DNA of 64,000 nt from Microbacterium sp. Au-Mic1 (GTDB taxonomy: Bacteria; Actinomycetota; Actinomycetes; Actinomycetales; Microbacteriaceae). The DNA is taken from NCBI RefSeq assembly GCF_021341785.1, contig NZ_JAJTTF010000009.1, positions 62,001 to 126,000 of the forward strand, read 5' to 3'. How positions within the stretch are numbered: position 1 is the stretch's first letter; each line of letters starts with the position of its first letter. The notes below the pieces were generated by a model, which saw only the letters and a list, made by a program, of their open reading frames with translations, had not been told where the DNA came from and searched no databases. The translations under genes and the position numbers were made by a program. Shown piece by piece: positions 19,848 to 27,993 of this stretch.

Positions 19848-20087
19848 CTGTTGTTTCAGCATGTGTAACTATTGTGCGGACCGGATCCGAGGATGTCAAG
19901 CAGATCCGCGAAAGTTCCCCGATCGGGCCCCAGACCGGCGTCACGATCGGCACGCCCTGTCACGATCAGCACACGTGTTGACGTGGATCCGTGTGCCGAT
20001 CGTCGCACCGTGTCCCGATCGTCGCACGGAGGACGCGAAGAGCGCACCCCCAGTGATCTCCGGAGATGCGCTCTGCACGACGTGATC

Positions 20088-20159
20088 CAGACGCCGGGCT
20101 CGCTTCAGACGCCGAGCCCGCGTCGGGCGACGGGCTCGTTTCAGACGCCGAGCTCGGCG
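20088..20159. repeat. 18-bp periodic tandem repeat spanning the bcp 3' end
   Basis: Four consecutive 18-bp units (20088, 20106, 20124, 20142), three of them beginning CAGACGCCG. The unit includes the last codons and the stop codon of bcp, so degenerate copies of the gene's 3' end continue about 50 bp past its stop. Confidence 0.75.
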
Positions 20160-20608
20160 CGCAGGCGCGCCACGTGGCCCGAGGCGTCGACGCCGTATTC
20201 GGCGCGCTGCACGACGCCGTCGCCGTCCAGCACGAACGTGGAGCGGATGACACCGTCGAAGGTGCGATCGCCCACGGTCTTCTCCCCCCACACGCCCCAG
20301 GCCCGCGCCACGGCAGCGTCGGTGTCGGCGAGCAGCGGGAAGGTCAGGCCCTCGGCGTCGGAGAAAGCGCGGATGTCGGCGACCTCGTCGGGCGAGACGC
20401 CGATCACGGAGTAGCCGGCGGCGTCGAGCGACGACAGGCTGTCGCGGAAGTCGCAGGCCTCGGTGGTGCAGCCGGGGGTCGCGGCCTTGGGGTAGAAGTA
20501 CACGACGACATTGCGTCCGCGGTAGTCCTCGAGCGAGACGCGAGCACCGTCGGCGTCGTCGAGGGCGAAGGCGGGCGCGGTGTCGCCGGCGGCGAGGCGA
20601 GTGGTCAT
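20141..20608 (-). CDS. bcp: Thioredoxin-dependent peroxiredoxin (BCP/PrxQ)
   Basis: 155 aa. It reduces H2O2 and organic peroxides using thioredoxin. The active site 'FYPKAATPGCTTEACDFRD' has the peroxidatic Cys and the second Cys five residues later that marks PrxQ-type enzymes. It lies 22 bp after the CitE-like gene, same strand, possibly co-transcribed. Its last codons are tandemly repeated beyond the stop. Confidence 0.95.
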   Translation of the reverse strand: MTTRLAAGDTAPAFALDDADGARVSLEDYRGRNVVVYFYPKAATPGCTTEACDFRDSLSSLDAAGYSVIGVSPDEVADIRAFSDAEGLTFPLLADTDAAVARAWGVWGEKTVGDRTFDGVIRSTFVLDGDGVVQRAEYGVDASGHVARLRAELGV

Positions 20609-20630
20609 GATGTCTCCGTTCGGATGGGGG

Positions 20631-21503
20631 TCAGCGGGTGGGCAGTACGCCGAAGGCCTCGGCGAGCTGCATGATCTTGCGGGCGCGGCCGAGGCGGGGC
20701 AGGTCGCTGCCGTCGCGGACGATGCGACCGCGCGCGTCGAAGTCCTCGAGGAACTCGTAAGCCCACTCCACGTCGGTGCGGGTGGGACTGATGACCTCGT
20801 TCACGACGGGAGTCTGGTCGGCCTGCAGGCAGAGCTTGCCGGTCATGCCCATCGACACCGTGATGGCCGACTGCTCGCGCAGGATCGGGTGGCTGGATCC
20901 GACGGTCGGACCGTCGATCGGGCCGGGAAGCCCGCCCGCGCGGCTGGAGATCACCAGGCGCGCCCGCGGGTAGGCCATGGCCTCGCGGTCGGCCGACATG
21001 CCGGTGTCGCGGCGGAAGTCACCGCTGCCGAAGGCGAGCCGGAAGGCGCCCTTCGCCCGGGCGATCTCGGTGGCGTTCTCGATGCCGACGGCCGACTCCA
21101 CGAGCGCGACGACGGGCACCTTCGCGCCCAGGCGATTGAACGTGTCCATGACCTGGCCGCCGTACTCGGTCTTGGCGAGCATGACGCCCTGCAGCCCCGG
21201 AGCGTCGCGCAACCCGTCCAGATCCGGGGACCAGTGCTCGCTCGTCGCGTCGTTGATGCGCACCCAGGCGCGGTGGGGGTTGCCGTTCTCGTCGGCGCCG
21301 TGCAACCAGCGCACGACGTCGTCGCGCGCGGAGTCCTTGTGGCTGGCGTCGACGGCGTCCTCCACGTCGAGCACCACGGCGTCGGCATGCGAACGCGCCG
21401 CGTCGTCGAACGTCTCCGGCCTCGTCGCCGCGACCAGGAGCCACGAGCGCGCCAGCTCCGGCGCGATCTCGCGCGGGCCAGGGGTGGGCAGCGGAGCGTT
21501 CAT
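20631..21503 (-). CDS. CitE-like CoA ester lyase (HpcH/HpaI family)
   Basis: 290 aa. The barrel motifs 'ADAVVLDVEDAVDASHKDSA', 'HRAWVRINDATSEHW' and 'VVALVESAVGIENATEIARA' (metal-binding Glu) place it with malyl-CoA/citryl-CoA lyase-like enzymes, some of which act as malate synthases. An IclR-type box upstream links it to glyoxylate metabolism. Condensation of glyoxylate with acetyl-CoA is a reasonable but unproven role. The start is the ATG at 21503. Confidence 0.85.
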   Translation of the reverse strand: MNAPLPTPGPREIAPELARSWLLVAATRPETFDDAARSHADAVVLDVEDAVDASHKDSARDDVVRWLHGADENGNPHRAWVRINDATSEHWSPDLDGLRDAPGLQGVMLAKTEYGGQVMDTFNRLGAKVPVVALVESAVGIENATEIARAKGAFRLAFGSGDFRRDTGMSADREAMAYPRARLVISSRAGGLPGPIDGPTVGSSHPILREQSAITVSMGMTGKLCLQADQTPVVNEVISPTRTDVEWAYEFLEDFDARGRIVRDGSDLPRLGRARKIMQLAEAFGVLPTR

Positions 21504-21528
21504 TTCATTCCATTCTATGAAACTTGAC

Positions 21529-21543
21529 TTTTACAATACGAAA
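21529..21543. promoter_or_regulatory. IclR-type operator-like box E (CoA lyase promoter)
   Basis: TTTTA-CAATA-CGAAA in an AT-rich stretch upstream of the CitE-like gene. It shares CAATACGAAA with box C. A second related 15-mer, TTCCATTCTATGAAA (21508-21522), lies between it and the start codon. Confidence 0.45.
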
Positions 21544-21592
21544 ACTGTACTCCTGGTGGCACGCAGGCGCCAGCCTGGAGCGGACGTGGGTC

Positions 21593-22810
21593 TCAGCCGC
21601 GCAGTGCGACCACGGCGTCCCAGAGCGCCGCAGCCACGGCACGCTTCGACCCCGCGGCCGTCGCGACCACGGCTCCGTCCGGACCGATGACCTCCACGGC
21701 GTTGTCGTGCTTCTCGAAGCCGTGCTCGGCGTCGGCGAGGTTCACGGCGAGCAGATCGGCGCCCTTGCGCTCCCGCTTGCGGCGGGCGCGTTCGCGCCGG
21801 GCGGCAGGATCCGTGGCGGTCTCCGCGGCGAAGCCGACGATGACCTGCCCGTCCGGAGCCCCGCCCTCGCGGCGAGCCGCGCCGAGGGCCGCCAGCACGT
21901 CCTCGTTCTCGACGAGGTCGATGCGCTCGAGGATCCCGTCCTCCTTGGTGAGCTTGTGCGCGGCGGCCTGCGCGGGCCGGTAGTCGGCGACCGCCGCCGC
22001 CATGACCACGGCATCCGCACGGGCGGCGGCGTCCTTCATCGCGGTCGCGAGCTCCGCGGCCGTCGCGACGCGACGGATCCGGATCCGCGGATGTCCCGCC
22101 TCGGCGAGGACGTCCCCCGTGAGATTCGCCGCGACGAGCTCGACCTCGGCGCCGCGGGTCGCCGCCTCGACGGCGAGGGCCGCGCCCTGCCGCCCGCTGG
22201 AGCGGTTGCCGAGGTAACGCACGGGGTCGATCGGCTCGCGAGTGCCCCCCGCGGACACCACGACGGCGAGGCCGGCGAGGTCCTGCGGGGCGAGCAGGCG
22301 CAGCGCGGCCTCGGCGATCGCCTCGGGCTCGCTCATCCGGCCCGGTCCGCTGTCGCCGCCGGCGAGCTCGCCGTCGTCCGGCCCGATCAGGTGCACTCCG
22401 CGCCCGGCGAGCGTGCGGAGGTTCGCCTGCGTCGCGGGGTGCGCCCACATCTCTGCGTGCATCGCGGGGGCGATGAGGACGGGCGCCGTGGTCGCCAGGA
22501 GCGTGGTTCCGAGCAGGTTGTCGGCGATGCCCGCCGCCATGCGCGCGATCGTGTTCGCCGTGGCGGGGGCGACGACGACCAGATCGGCACCCTGGCCGAG
22601 TGCGACGTGGCGCACCTTCGCCACGTCATCGTGCACGCTCGTGGTGACGGGGTTGCGGCTGATCGCCTCCCACGTCGGCGCGCCCACGAAGCGCAGCGCA
22701 TCCTCGGTGGGGACGACCGTGACCGCGTGCCCGGCCTTCACCAGGAGCCGCACGAGCTGCACCGCCTTGTACGCCGCGATGCCGCCGGAGACCCCCACCA
22801 CGATGTCCAT
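21593..22810 (-). CDS. coaBC: Bifunctional phosphopantothenoylcysteine decarboxylase/synthetase
   Basis: 405 aa coenzyme A biosynthesis enzyme. The N-terminal flavoprotein half (CoaC) starts 'MDIVVGVSGGIAAYKAVQLV', with 'APATANTIARMAAGIADNLL' and 'APAMHAEMW'. The C-terminal CoaB half has 'VVSAGGTREPIDPVRYLGN' and 'NRSSGRQGAALAVEA'. In the flap region I read 'GGDSGPGRM', where E. coli CoaBC has a Cys two residues before the Asp. Whether this matters is unclear, since related actinobacteria may share it. Confidence 0.95.
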   Translation of the reverse strand: MDIVVGVSGGIAAYKAVQLVRLLVKAGHAVTVVPTEDALRFVGAPTWEAISRNPVTTSVHDDVAKVRHVALGQGADLVVVAPATANTIARMAAGIADNLLGTTLLATTAPVLIAPAMHAEMWAHPATQANLRTLAGRGVHLIGPDDGELAGGDSGPGRMSEPEAIAEAALRLLAPQDLAGLAVVVSAGGTREPIDPVRYLGNRSSGRQGAALAVEAATRGAEVELVAANLTGDVLAEAGHPRIRIRRVATAAELATAMKDAAARADAVVMAAAVADYRPAQAAAHKLTKEDGILERIDLVENEDVLAALGAARREGGAPDGQVIVGFAAETATDPAARRERARRKRERKGADLLAVNLADAEHGFEKHDNAVEVIGPDGAVVATAAGSKRAVAAALWDAVVALRG

Positions 22811-23000
22811 CCCTCGATTCTGCCATCGGCATCCCGTGGCCCGCCGTTATGCAGGGATCCCCCGCCGTTCGACATGGCCACCGCGTCAGATGCGCCCGTT
22901 TCGGACCCCGGACGACTCCTTCTCGCGCCTTCACCCTGCACGACGGCGCGAGCGACCTGCACAACGCCGCGAACACGGCCTCGCCCTCCGGCGCCCTGCC

Positions 23001-23006
23001 TAGACT
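23001..23006 (+). promoter_or_regulatory. -10 element of a likely leaderless transcript
   Basis: TAGACT ends 6 nt before the GTG start of the NRDE gene, the spacing expected when transcription starts at the start codon. No ribosome site is visible. Confidence 0.5.
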
Positions 23007-23012
23007 GATCCC

Positions 23013-23699
23013 GTGTGCACGGTCGTGATCGAGGTCGACGGGACGGGGGCGCGGCTGTTGGCCGTGCGGGACGAGGATCCGCTGCGCGAATGGGACGCGC
23101 TGGGCGAGTGGTGGCCGGATCGCCCGGGCGTCTCCGGGATCCGCGACCGCCGCGCCGGCGGGGCCTGGCTCGCCGTCGATCCGGCATCGCACCGGCTGGC
23201 CGTGCTGCTGAACCGCGCCGACGTGCTCGATCTGCCCGACGAGCTCGCCGTCTCCCGCGGCACTCTCGCGCTGGCGTCCGTGGCCGGCGTCTCGCCGACC
23301 GGCTCGGAACGCATGCACGGCTTCAATCTCCTCGAGGTCTCCCCCGCCGGTGCCCGCGTGCTGTCCTGGGACGGCACCGTGCTGCGCGAGACCCCGGTGC
23401 CGGCCGGGGTGCACATGATCGCGCACTCAGACGTCGACGACGCCGACACCGCACGCATCGCGCGCTGGCTGCCCGAGTTCCGCGCGCACCCGACGCAGGA
23501 TGAGGACTGGCCGCAGTCCTGGATCCGGCTGCTCGCGACGACCGCGGAACTGGATCCGGCCGACGACCGCGCGATCATCCGCGACAACCGCCCGCACGGG
23601 TACCCGACGCAGTCGCTGCTCTACTGCACGGCCTCGGTCGGCGCGGAGGGCATCGACGTCCGCTACCACGCCCTCCCCTCACCCGCGCACTGGGGCTGA
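23013..23699 (+). CDS. NRDE-family (TANGO2-like) protein
   Basis: 228 aa. It begins 'MCTVVIEVDG', with Cys2 as in the NRDE/TANGO2 family, followed by 'LLAVRDEDPLREWDALGEWW' and 'GIRDRRAGGAWLAVD', the family's NRDE-like and G-G-T-W-like motifs. The biochemical role is unsettled. GTG at 23013 is selected because it yields the Met-Cys start and lies 6 nt after TAGACT. It is divergent from coaBC. Confidence 0.88.
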   Translation: MCTVVIEVDGTGARLLAVRDEDPLREWDALGEWWPDRPGVSGIRDRRAGGAWLAVDPASHRLAVLLNRADVLDLPDELAVSRGTLALASVAGVSPTGSERMHGFNLLEVSPAGARVLSWDGTVLRETPVPAGVHMIAHSDVDDADTARIARWLPEFRAHPTQDEDWPQSWIRLLATTAELDPADDRAIIRDNRPHGYPTQSLLYCTASVGAEGIDVRYHALPSPAHWG

Positions 23700-23775
23700 G
23701 CACGCCCGACGCAGCCCACGGCGAACCCGGCCGGAGGGTCGCCTGTCCCGTCGCGTCGCCGCCGTGCAGGAGCGG

Positions 23776-23781
23776 TACGTT
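23776..23781 (+). promoter_or_regulatory. -10 element, likely leaderless start
   Basis: TACGTT lies 6 nt upstream of the ATG at 23788, with no ribosome site between them. Confidence 0.4.
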
Positions 23782-23787
23782 CTCAGC

Positions 23788-24312
23788 ATGACGGATCCGC
23801 AGCAGCCCTTCTCCGCGCCTCAGCCGCCGGTCGCGAACCTGCATCCCGGGGCCGCGCCCGCCGGCATGCCTCACCAACCTCCGGCCCCCGGATTCGTGCC
23901 GCCCGTCGGGGACGTGAGACCCGCGCCGGCTCAGCCGCTCGCGCCGACGTACCCGGGATACGGATACCCGGCGAACGGCGAACCGGGCGCAGCCAGTCTG
24001 CAGAATCCGGCGAAGGGCGCCGGGATCGCGACCACCGCGGTCGTGCTGGCCTCGGTAGCGTTCGCCCTGGAGGTGCTCCGCTACATCGGTCTCTCGGTGG
24101 CGTACGCCGTGTCCAGCGATGCGACCCTGCCGCAACCGGTGTCGATGGCGATCGACGTCGCCCTCTTCCTGCTGTACGCGGGCGCCGTCGTGCTCGCCCT
24201 GATCGGGCTTCCGCGCCGCTCCGGGCGGCTCCGCTCGGGGATCGCCCTGGGCCTCGGCATTTCCGGCGCGGTGTATCTGGTGCTGCAGTTCGTGTTCACC
24301 TTCATCCCCTGA
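23788..24312 (+). CDS. Proline-rich membrane protein
   Basis: 174 aa of unknown function. The first ~75 residues are a Pro/Ala/Gly/Tyr-rich cytoplasmic tail ('MTDPQQPFSAPQPPVANLHP'). Three hydrophobic segments follow ('TTAVVLASVAFALEVLRYIG', 'MAIDVALFLLYAGAVVLAL', 'IALGLGISGAVYLVLQFVF'). The layout resembles the protein at 25087-25650, so the two may be paralogues flanking the lipoate ligase gene. Confidence 0.75.
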   Translation: MTDPQQPFSAPQPPVANLHPGAAPAGMPHQPPAPGFVPPVGDVRPAPAQPLAPTYPGYGYPANGEPGAASLQNPAKGAGIATTAVVLASVAFALEVLRYIGLSVAYAVSSDATLPQPVSMAIDVALFLLYAGAVVLALIGLPRRSGRLRSGIALGLGISGAVYLVLQFVFTFIP

Positions 24313-24317
24313 CGCCG

Positions 24318-25007
24318 ATGGTGACCTCCTCTCCCCGGCTCCCTGTGGTTCCTGGCCGGGTGATCCGGCAGCCAGCGGCGTCGAACGATGACCTCGCGCG
24401 CTCGGTCGAACTGCTGCGCGAAGTCGCGACCGGAGCGGGCCCTCAGCGGTTGCTCCGCCTCTACACGCCCGTGCCGACGCTCGCACTGACCCGGCGGGAG
24501 AGCCTGATGCCCGGCTACGACATCGCCGTGGCGGCGGCGGAACGGCTCGGCTTCACGCCCGCGATCCGCCCGACCGGCGGCCGCGCCGTCGCCTACGACG
24601 AGACGTGCCTCGTCTTCGACCTCGTCGAGCGCGAGGAGGCGCATGCCGACCCCACCGCGTTCTTCGCGCAGGCGGGCAGGACGATCGTCGACGCGCTGCG
24701 CGGGCTCGGCGTCGATGCCCGGCTGGGCGAGGTGCCGGGCGAGTACTGCCCCGGCGAGTACAGCATCAACGCCCGCGGCGCCGTGAAGCTCGTCGGCACC
24801 TCGCAGCGCGGTGTGCGCGGCGCACGTCTGCTCAGCGGGATGCTCGCGTTCGGCTCCGTCGACAGCTTCGTCGCGGTGCTCACGGAGGCCAATGCCGCGC
24901 TGGGGCTCGAGTGGGATCCGCGGACCTTCGGGTCGATGCTCACCGAGGCTCCTGGGGTCTCGCGCGAGGATGTCGAGGAGGCGCTGGCGGGGGCGCTGAT
25001 CGCCTGA
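24318..25007 (+). CDS. Lipoate-protein ligase/octanoyltransferase-like protein
   Basis: 229 aa BPL/LPL catalytic-domain protein. The family core appears as 'IRPTGGRAVAYDETCLVFDL' (lipoyl-binding RxxGG-type loop) and 'INARGAVKLVGTSQRGVRGA' (catalytic Lys region). It would attach lipoate or octanoate to dehydrogenase E2 or GcvH proteins. The ATG follows the previous stop by 5 bp, so translation may be coupled. A hairpin follows the gene. Confidence 0.85.
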   Translation: MVTSSPRLPVVPGRVIRQPAASNDDLARSVELLREVATGAGPQRLLRLYTPVPTLALTRRESLMPGYDIAVAAAERLGFTPAIRPTGGRAVAYDETCLVFDLVEREEAHADPTAFFAQAGRTIVDALRGLGVDARLGEVPGEYCPGEYSINARGAVKLVGTSQRGVRGARLLSGMLAFGSVDSFVAVLTEANAALGLEWDPRTFGSMLTEAPGVSREDVEEALAGALIA

Positions 25008-25026
25008 CCGACGCCCTCGTCTGAGC

Positions 25027-25054
25027 TGACATGGTGGGCAGTGCTGCCCATGTC
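25027..25054 (+). terminator. Terminator-like hairpin after the lipoate ligase gene
   Basis: TGGGCAG-TG-CTGCCCA is flanked by GACA and TGTC that extend the stem with a bulge, 20 bp past the stop at 25007. Confidence 0.5.
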
Positions 25055-25073
25055 GTGGGAGCACCGGCGCCGG

Positions 25074-25079
25074 TAGCGT
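25074..25079 (+). promoter_or_regulatory. -10 element, likely leaderless start
   Basis: TAGCGT ends 7 nt before the ATG at 25087, with no ribosome site in between. Confidence 0.4.
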
Positions 25080-25086
25080 CAGCGGC

Positions 25087-25650
25087 ATGAGCGATCCGCA
25101 GCAGTTCCCGCCCGCGCCCGATGCGCATCCGCCCGCGACCGCGTCGACTTCCCCGCAGCCGCCCTACGGATCCGCGCCCGCATATCAGCCGGCTTATCCC
25201 GGGGCTACTGCGCAGAACGGCTATCCCGCCGGGGCGCAGAACGGGAACCCGACCGAGGCGCAGAGCTGGCCCTCCGACCCCGCAGGCGCCGTGCAAGCGG
25301 GTTACCCCGCAGCACCGGCGCCCCGCGGCACCGGTGGCGTCGCTCGCGTCGCATTCATCCTGGCCGTCATCAGCGTCGCGCTTTCGGCCGTGTCATCGAT
25401 CGCCCGGGTCGTCGTGTACACCCAGATGAACCGGTTCCGCCTGTCGCTGCACATCGTCGACGGGTTCAACATCGGCTCGAACCTCCTTCTCTTCGCCTGC
25501 AGCGCTGCGGCGTTCGCACTGGGACTCGTCGCCGCACGCGGAGAGCGCAAGCTGATGGCGGGAATCGCAATCGGCGTCGGCAGCGTCGGCGTGGTCAGCC
25601 TCGCCATCGGCTTCCTGCTGTCGATGCTGACGCCGCTGCTCTACGGCTGA
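25087..25650 (+). CDS. Proline/tyrosine-rich membrane protein
   Basis: 187 aa. A long Pro/Tyr/Gly-rich tail ('MSDPQQFPPAPDAHPPATAS', then repeated 'AQNGYPAGAQNGNP'-like units) precedes three hydrophobic segments ('ARVAFILAVISVALSAVSSI', 'GSNLLLFACSAAAFALGLVA', 'IGVGSVGVVSLAIGFLLSML'). Function unknown. It shares its architecture and opening 'M-DPQQ-F' with the 23788 gene. It is the last ordinary chromosomal gene before the accessory island. Confidence 0.75.
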   Translation: MSDPQQFPPAPDAHPPATASTSPQPPYGSAPAYQPAYPGATAQNGYPAGAQNGNPTEAQSWPSDPAGAVQAGYPAAPAPRGTGGVARVAFILAVISVALSAVSSIARVVVYTQMNRFRLSLHIVDGFNIGSNLLLFACSAAAFALGLVAARGERKLMAGIAIGVGSVGVVSLAIGFLLSMLTPLLYG

Positions 25651-25753
25651 GCGCGGATCTCGATGCGGGTGATCGCGAGCGTGGGCTGGTGGTCGCGGAT
25701 GACCTTGCCGAGCACGGTCGCGTCGACCGAGTCGAACACCACGATGCAGCGAG
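25641..25753 (-). pseudogene. C-terminal fragment of an unidentified gene
   Basis: The last ~37 codons of a minus-strand frame look coding ('RCIVVFDSVDATVLGKVIRD', ending 'RIEIRAQP' at a stop). The reading upstream turns into unrelated sequence where the relaxase remnant begins. It is probably the tail of a gene cut by insertion of the island. I cannot name the parent. Confidence 0.35.
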
Positions 25754-25759
25754 TGAGGG

Positions 25760-25870
25760 GTGACCGACGCGTACTTCGATTGGCACGCCCGCGGCAAGCA
25801 GGTGACGTTGGTATCTGGCACAAATGCTGAGGCGGATGCGATCGACGACGCCATCCAGCAGCGACGTCCA
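25760..25870 (+). pseudogene. Remnant of a MobF-type relaxase/helicase, fragment 1
   Basis: The frame reads 'VTDAYFDWHARGKQVTLVSG' then 'TNAEADAIDDAIQQRR', matching the helicase part of TrwC/TraA-like conjugative relaxases as I recall them. After about residue 36 the similarity is lost. It indicates past presence of a conjugative element. No other part of the relaxase is intact. Confidence 0.45.
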
Positions 25871-26206
25871 CCGTGCACGGCGACACCGCCGACGCGGCGG
25901 AGGGTCGGGCTGGCTGTCGATGCCGCGGGACTCTACGTAGGCTTCACGCTCAGTCTACCGAGCAACATCGCGGTCTTGCAGCGCGGCATCCCGGAGCTGA
26001 TGACGTAGAGCCCTGCGCTATCTAGGCGGAGGTGCGGCGTGCGGTGACGGAGCACCTCCGCGGCGATGACTACCGGGCGGGACGTCGGAGCTCCGAGTGC
26101 GGGGCGTGGGACGGGGATGTAGAGCCCACCTGCTGCGCCGGAGAGTCCTCAACTATTTGGCCGCGCGCTGCTTATCTGACTTCGCCACGCGTCGTAGGCG
26201 CTACCG

Positions 26207-26330
26207 GTGGGCATGCGGGCGTGTGGGTTCCGAGAGCCGGCACGCGATGCCGCGGTCGAACTCGACACGCTGCACCGATTCCACGATCCCGACTACGCGG
26301 CGGGCACGCTGAGAGCCGGGGGCCGATGCG
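26207..26330 (+). pseudogene. Remnant of a MobF-type relaxase/helicase, fragment 2
   Basis: The frame contains 'AAVELDTLHRFHDPDYAAGT', the V-E-L-x-x-x-x-R-F-x-D-P motif that in MobF helicases lies N-terminal of the fragment-1 motif. Here it lies downstream of fragment 1, so the two pieces are rearranged or derive from two copies. The remainder of 25870-26537 shows short repeats such as GGGATGTAGAG (26115 and 26336 areas) but no intact gene. Confidence 0.4.
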
Positions 26331-26537
26331 GATCGGGATGTAGAGACGCCCGATTTGCGGGCGTCCAGCGAGAGGGCGGTCCCGGCAGGCCTGTGCGGCC
26401 GCCGACGGCGGCTTAGCCGGCACTCGCAGATTCTGCTCGCCTGCTGTTGCGAAGGCCCCGTTTCCGCTCGTCGGGGTCCCGGGTCCAGACCCGGTTGTTG
26501 CCCTAGATTCGGTGCTCTCGACGGGCACTATCCATGT

Positions 26538-27482
26538 TTAGGGAGCCTTCTTCGCGATCGTTGTTAGAAGGTCGATGACCTGAGAGGCAGGCAAAGTGTC
26601 GTCCGAGGAATCCTTCGCCTTCTCCGGAGGATTGCCCAGGACTCGATTGGCGAAGGCGCGGTAGATTGCACCGTGCTCATCCTCGGGAGCTCCTTCGACA
26701 AACGCACGGAATGACTTCAACTGCACTTCGATGCTCTTTGCCCAGTTGGCTACGCGCCGATGTTGTCCGGCTTGCTTCGCAAGGTAGGCGAAGAGAGCGC
26801 CCAGGGCCCCGAGGATCGCAAGTCGGTACACAATTCCGGCCCAGTCGCCCGCGTTGGGGTGAGGAAGGAGAGATACGGCCACCGCAGTCGCAATGATTCC
26901 GATGATCGTCGCGCCCCGGAACCATTCGGCCGCCATGCGCTCGCTCTTTGCATAGCTCGCAAAGTACTCAGAGAGCGAAACGTTACCTGTAACGCCAGCT
27001 GCGTCGCTTGCCGCCTCGGACGCCTTCCTGGCCTGATCCAAGTATTTTGCAGCGCGTTGAGATCGCAGTTCCGCCGCAGCATCCAGCACCCGGCTTCGCA
27101 GGGTCAACTCTTCGTTAAGTAACTGCACCCTGCCCGCTCCCTCCGGAAGGGCGGCGATTCCCGCCTCAATCACTCGACGAGCACCATCGCACCAGTCGAG
27201 TAGCGAGCCTCTCGGACCACGCTCCATGGCCACTTGGAGATCATCGAGGATCGCCTCAGCCGCACGATAGATCGCTACAGGCGCGACAGCGACCGCCAGG
27301 CGTGGCTCCTGCTTGGAGACGGCCCGGAGTACCGCCCCCAACAGATGCAGTGTGTCCATCGCCGACATCAGCTCAGCACGCATTGGGAGGGCGTCAGATT
27401 CGTCCGACCGCGTGGCGAGAGCATCATCGAGGAGTTTCCCTTGAATAGCGATCTCTCTGAGCAGCGGGTCCCAGTCAGTCAC
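26538..27482 (-). CDS. Two-TM coiled-coil protein, putative defence-associated
   Basis: 314 aa, no known enzyme motif. The N-terminal ~175 residues are helical and rich in Ala/Glu/Leu/Arg (likely coiled coil). Two adjacent membrane segments follow ('GATIIGIIATAVAVSLLP' and 'IVYRLAILGALGALFAYLAK') with a Gly-Asp loop between them, then a ~90-residue cytoplasmic tail. The codon use is less GC-biased than in flanking chromosomal genes. It is divergent from the 806-aa TIR-like/ATPase gene. Similar 2-TM proteins act as membrane effectors in some bacterial defence systems; this is inference from architecture and location. Confidence 0.75.
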   Translation of the reverse strand: MTDWDPLLREIAIQGKLLDDALATRSDESDALPMRAELMSAMDTLHLLGAVLRAVSKQEPRLAVAVAPVAIYRAAEAILDDLQVAMERGPRGSLLDWCDGARRVIEAGIAALPEGAGRVQLLNEELTLRSRVLDAAAELRSQRAAKYLDQARKASEAASDAAGVTGNVSLSEYFASYAKSERMAAEWFRGATIIGIIATAVAVSLLPHPNAGDWAGIVYRLAILGALGALFAYLAKQAGQHRRVANWAKSIEVQLKSFRAFVEGAPEDEHGAIYRAFANRVLGNPPEKAKDSSDDTLPASQVIDLLTTIAKKAP

Positions 27483-27993
27483 ACCAGAACACTAGCAATC
27501 GGGCGCCCATTACCTCCTCTGAGTGAGCGCTTGAACCAGTCCAGGCTCAAGTCGTCAGTCGACCTGTCGCGGTCTGCGGGATGGCTGCGTGGGGCTTACC
27601 CGTCCCCGAGGATAACGACCTGATTCGATTCGGCTGGTCGGCCGTGCCGGGAAGCGCGCCACCGTCTGAAGCTAACCGGCATCCGCATGCGGACCGACCG
27701 GCGAGCGAGCGCTAGGACATCCCGCGCACATTGGCGCGAACGTCAGCTGCTCGCTCTTCATCGATCACCCCTCGCTGGTGCTTCTTGGGTGATCCTGCGC
27801 GAACCCGCCCGACTCGCGCGCGAGCTGGGCTACACGTATGAGGCGATGCCCGGGAAGGTCGTGCGCGACTACCTGAGCTCCAAGCACCGTAGCCATGACC
27901 AAGCGCAACGCTGTCTGCCGCGGACGTTACGCGACGCCGAAGTGAAGTCCAATCCTCCCGTCGGTTGTCGGGCTGGACCGATAGCCTTCGTGA
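27483..27993. other. Intergenic region of the island, possible gene remnant
   Basis: 511 bp between divergent genes. A plus-strand frame around 27780-27880 contains 'REPARLARELGYTYEAMPG' and 'KVVRDYLSSK', reminiscent of small helical DNA-binding domains, but it lacks a credible start and end. Otherwise nothing recognisable apart from the promoters expected for the flanking genes. Confidence 0.3.

Noticed and set aside
22811..23012. Short gene between coaBC and the NRDE gene
   Set aside because: No frame with start, ribosome site and protein-like composition; region is a divergent promoter.
26440..26530. tRNA-like hairpin (GGGTCCAGACCC) near the island edge as an integration site
   Set aside because: No cloverleaf, anticodon arm or CCA-side stem can be drawn; only a short palindrome.
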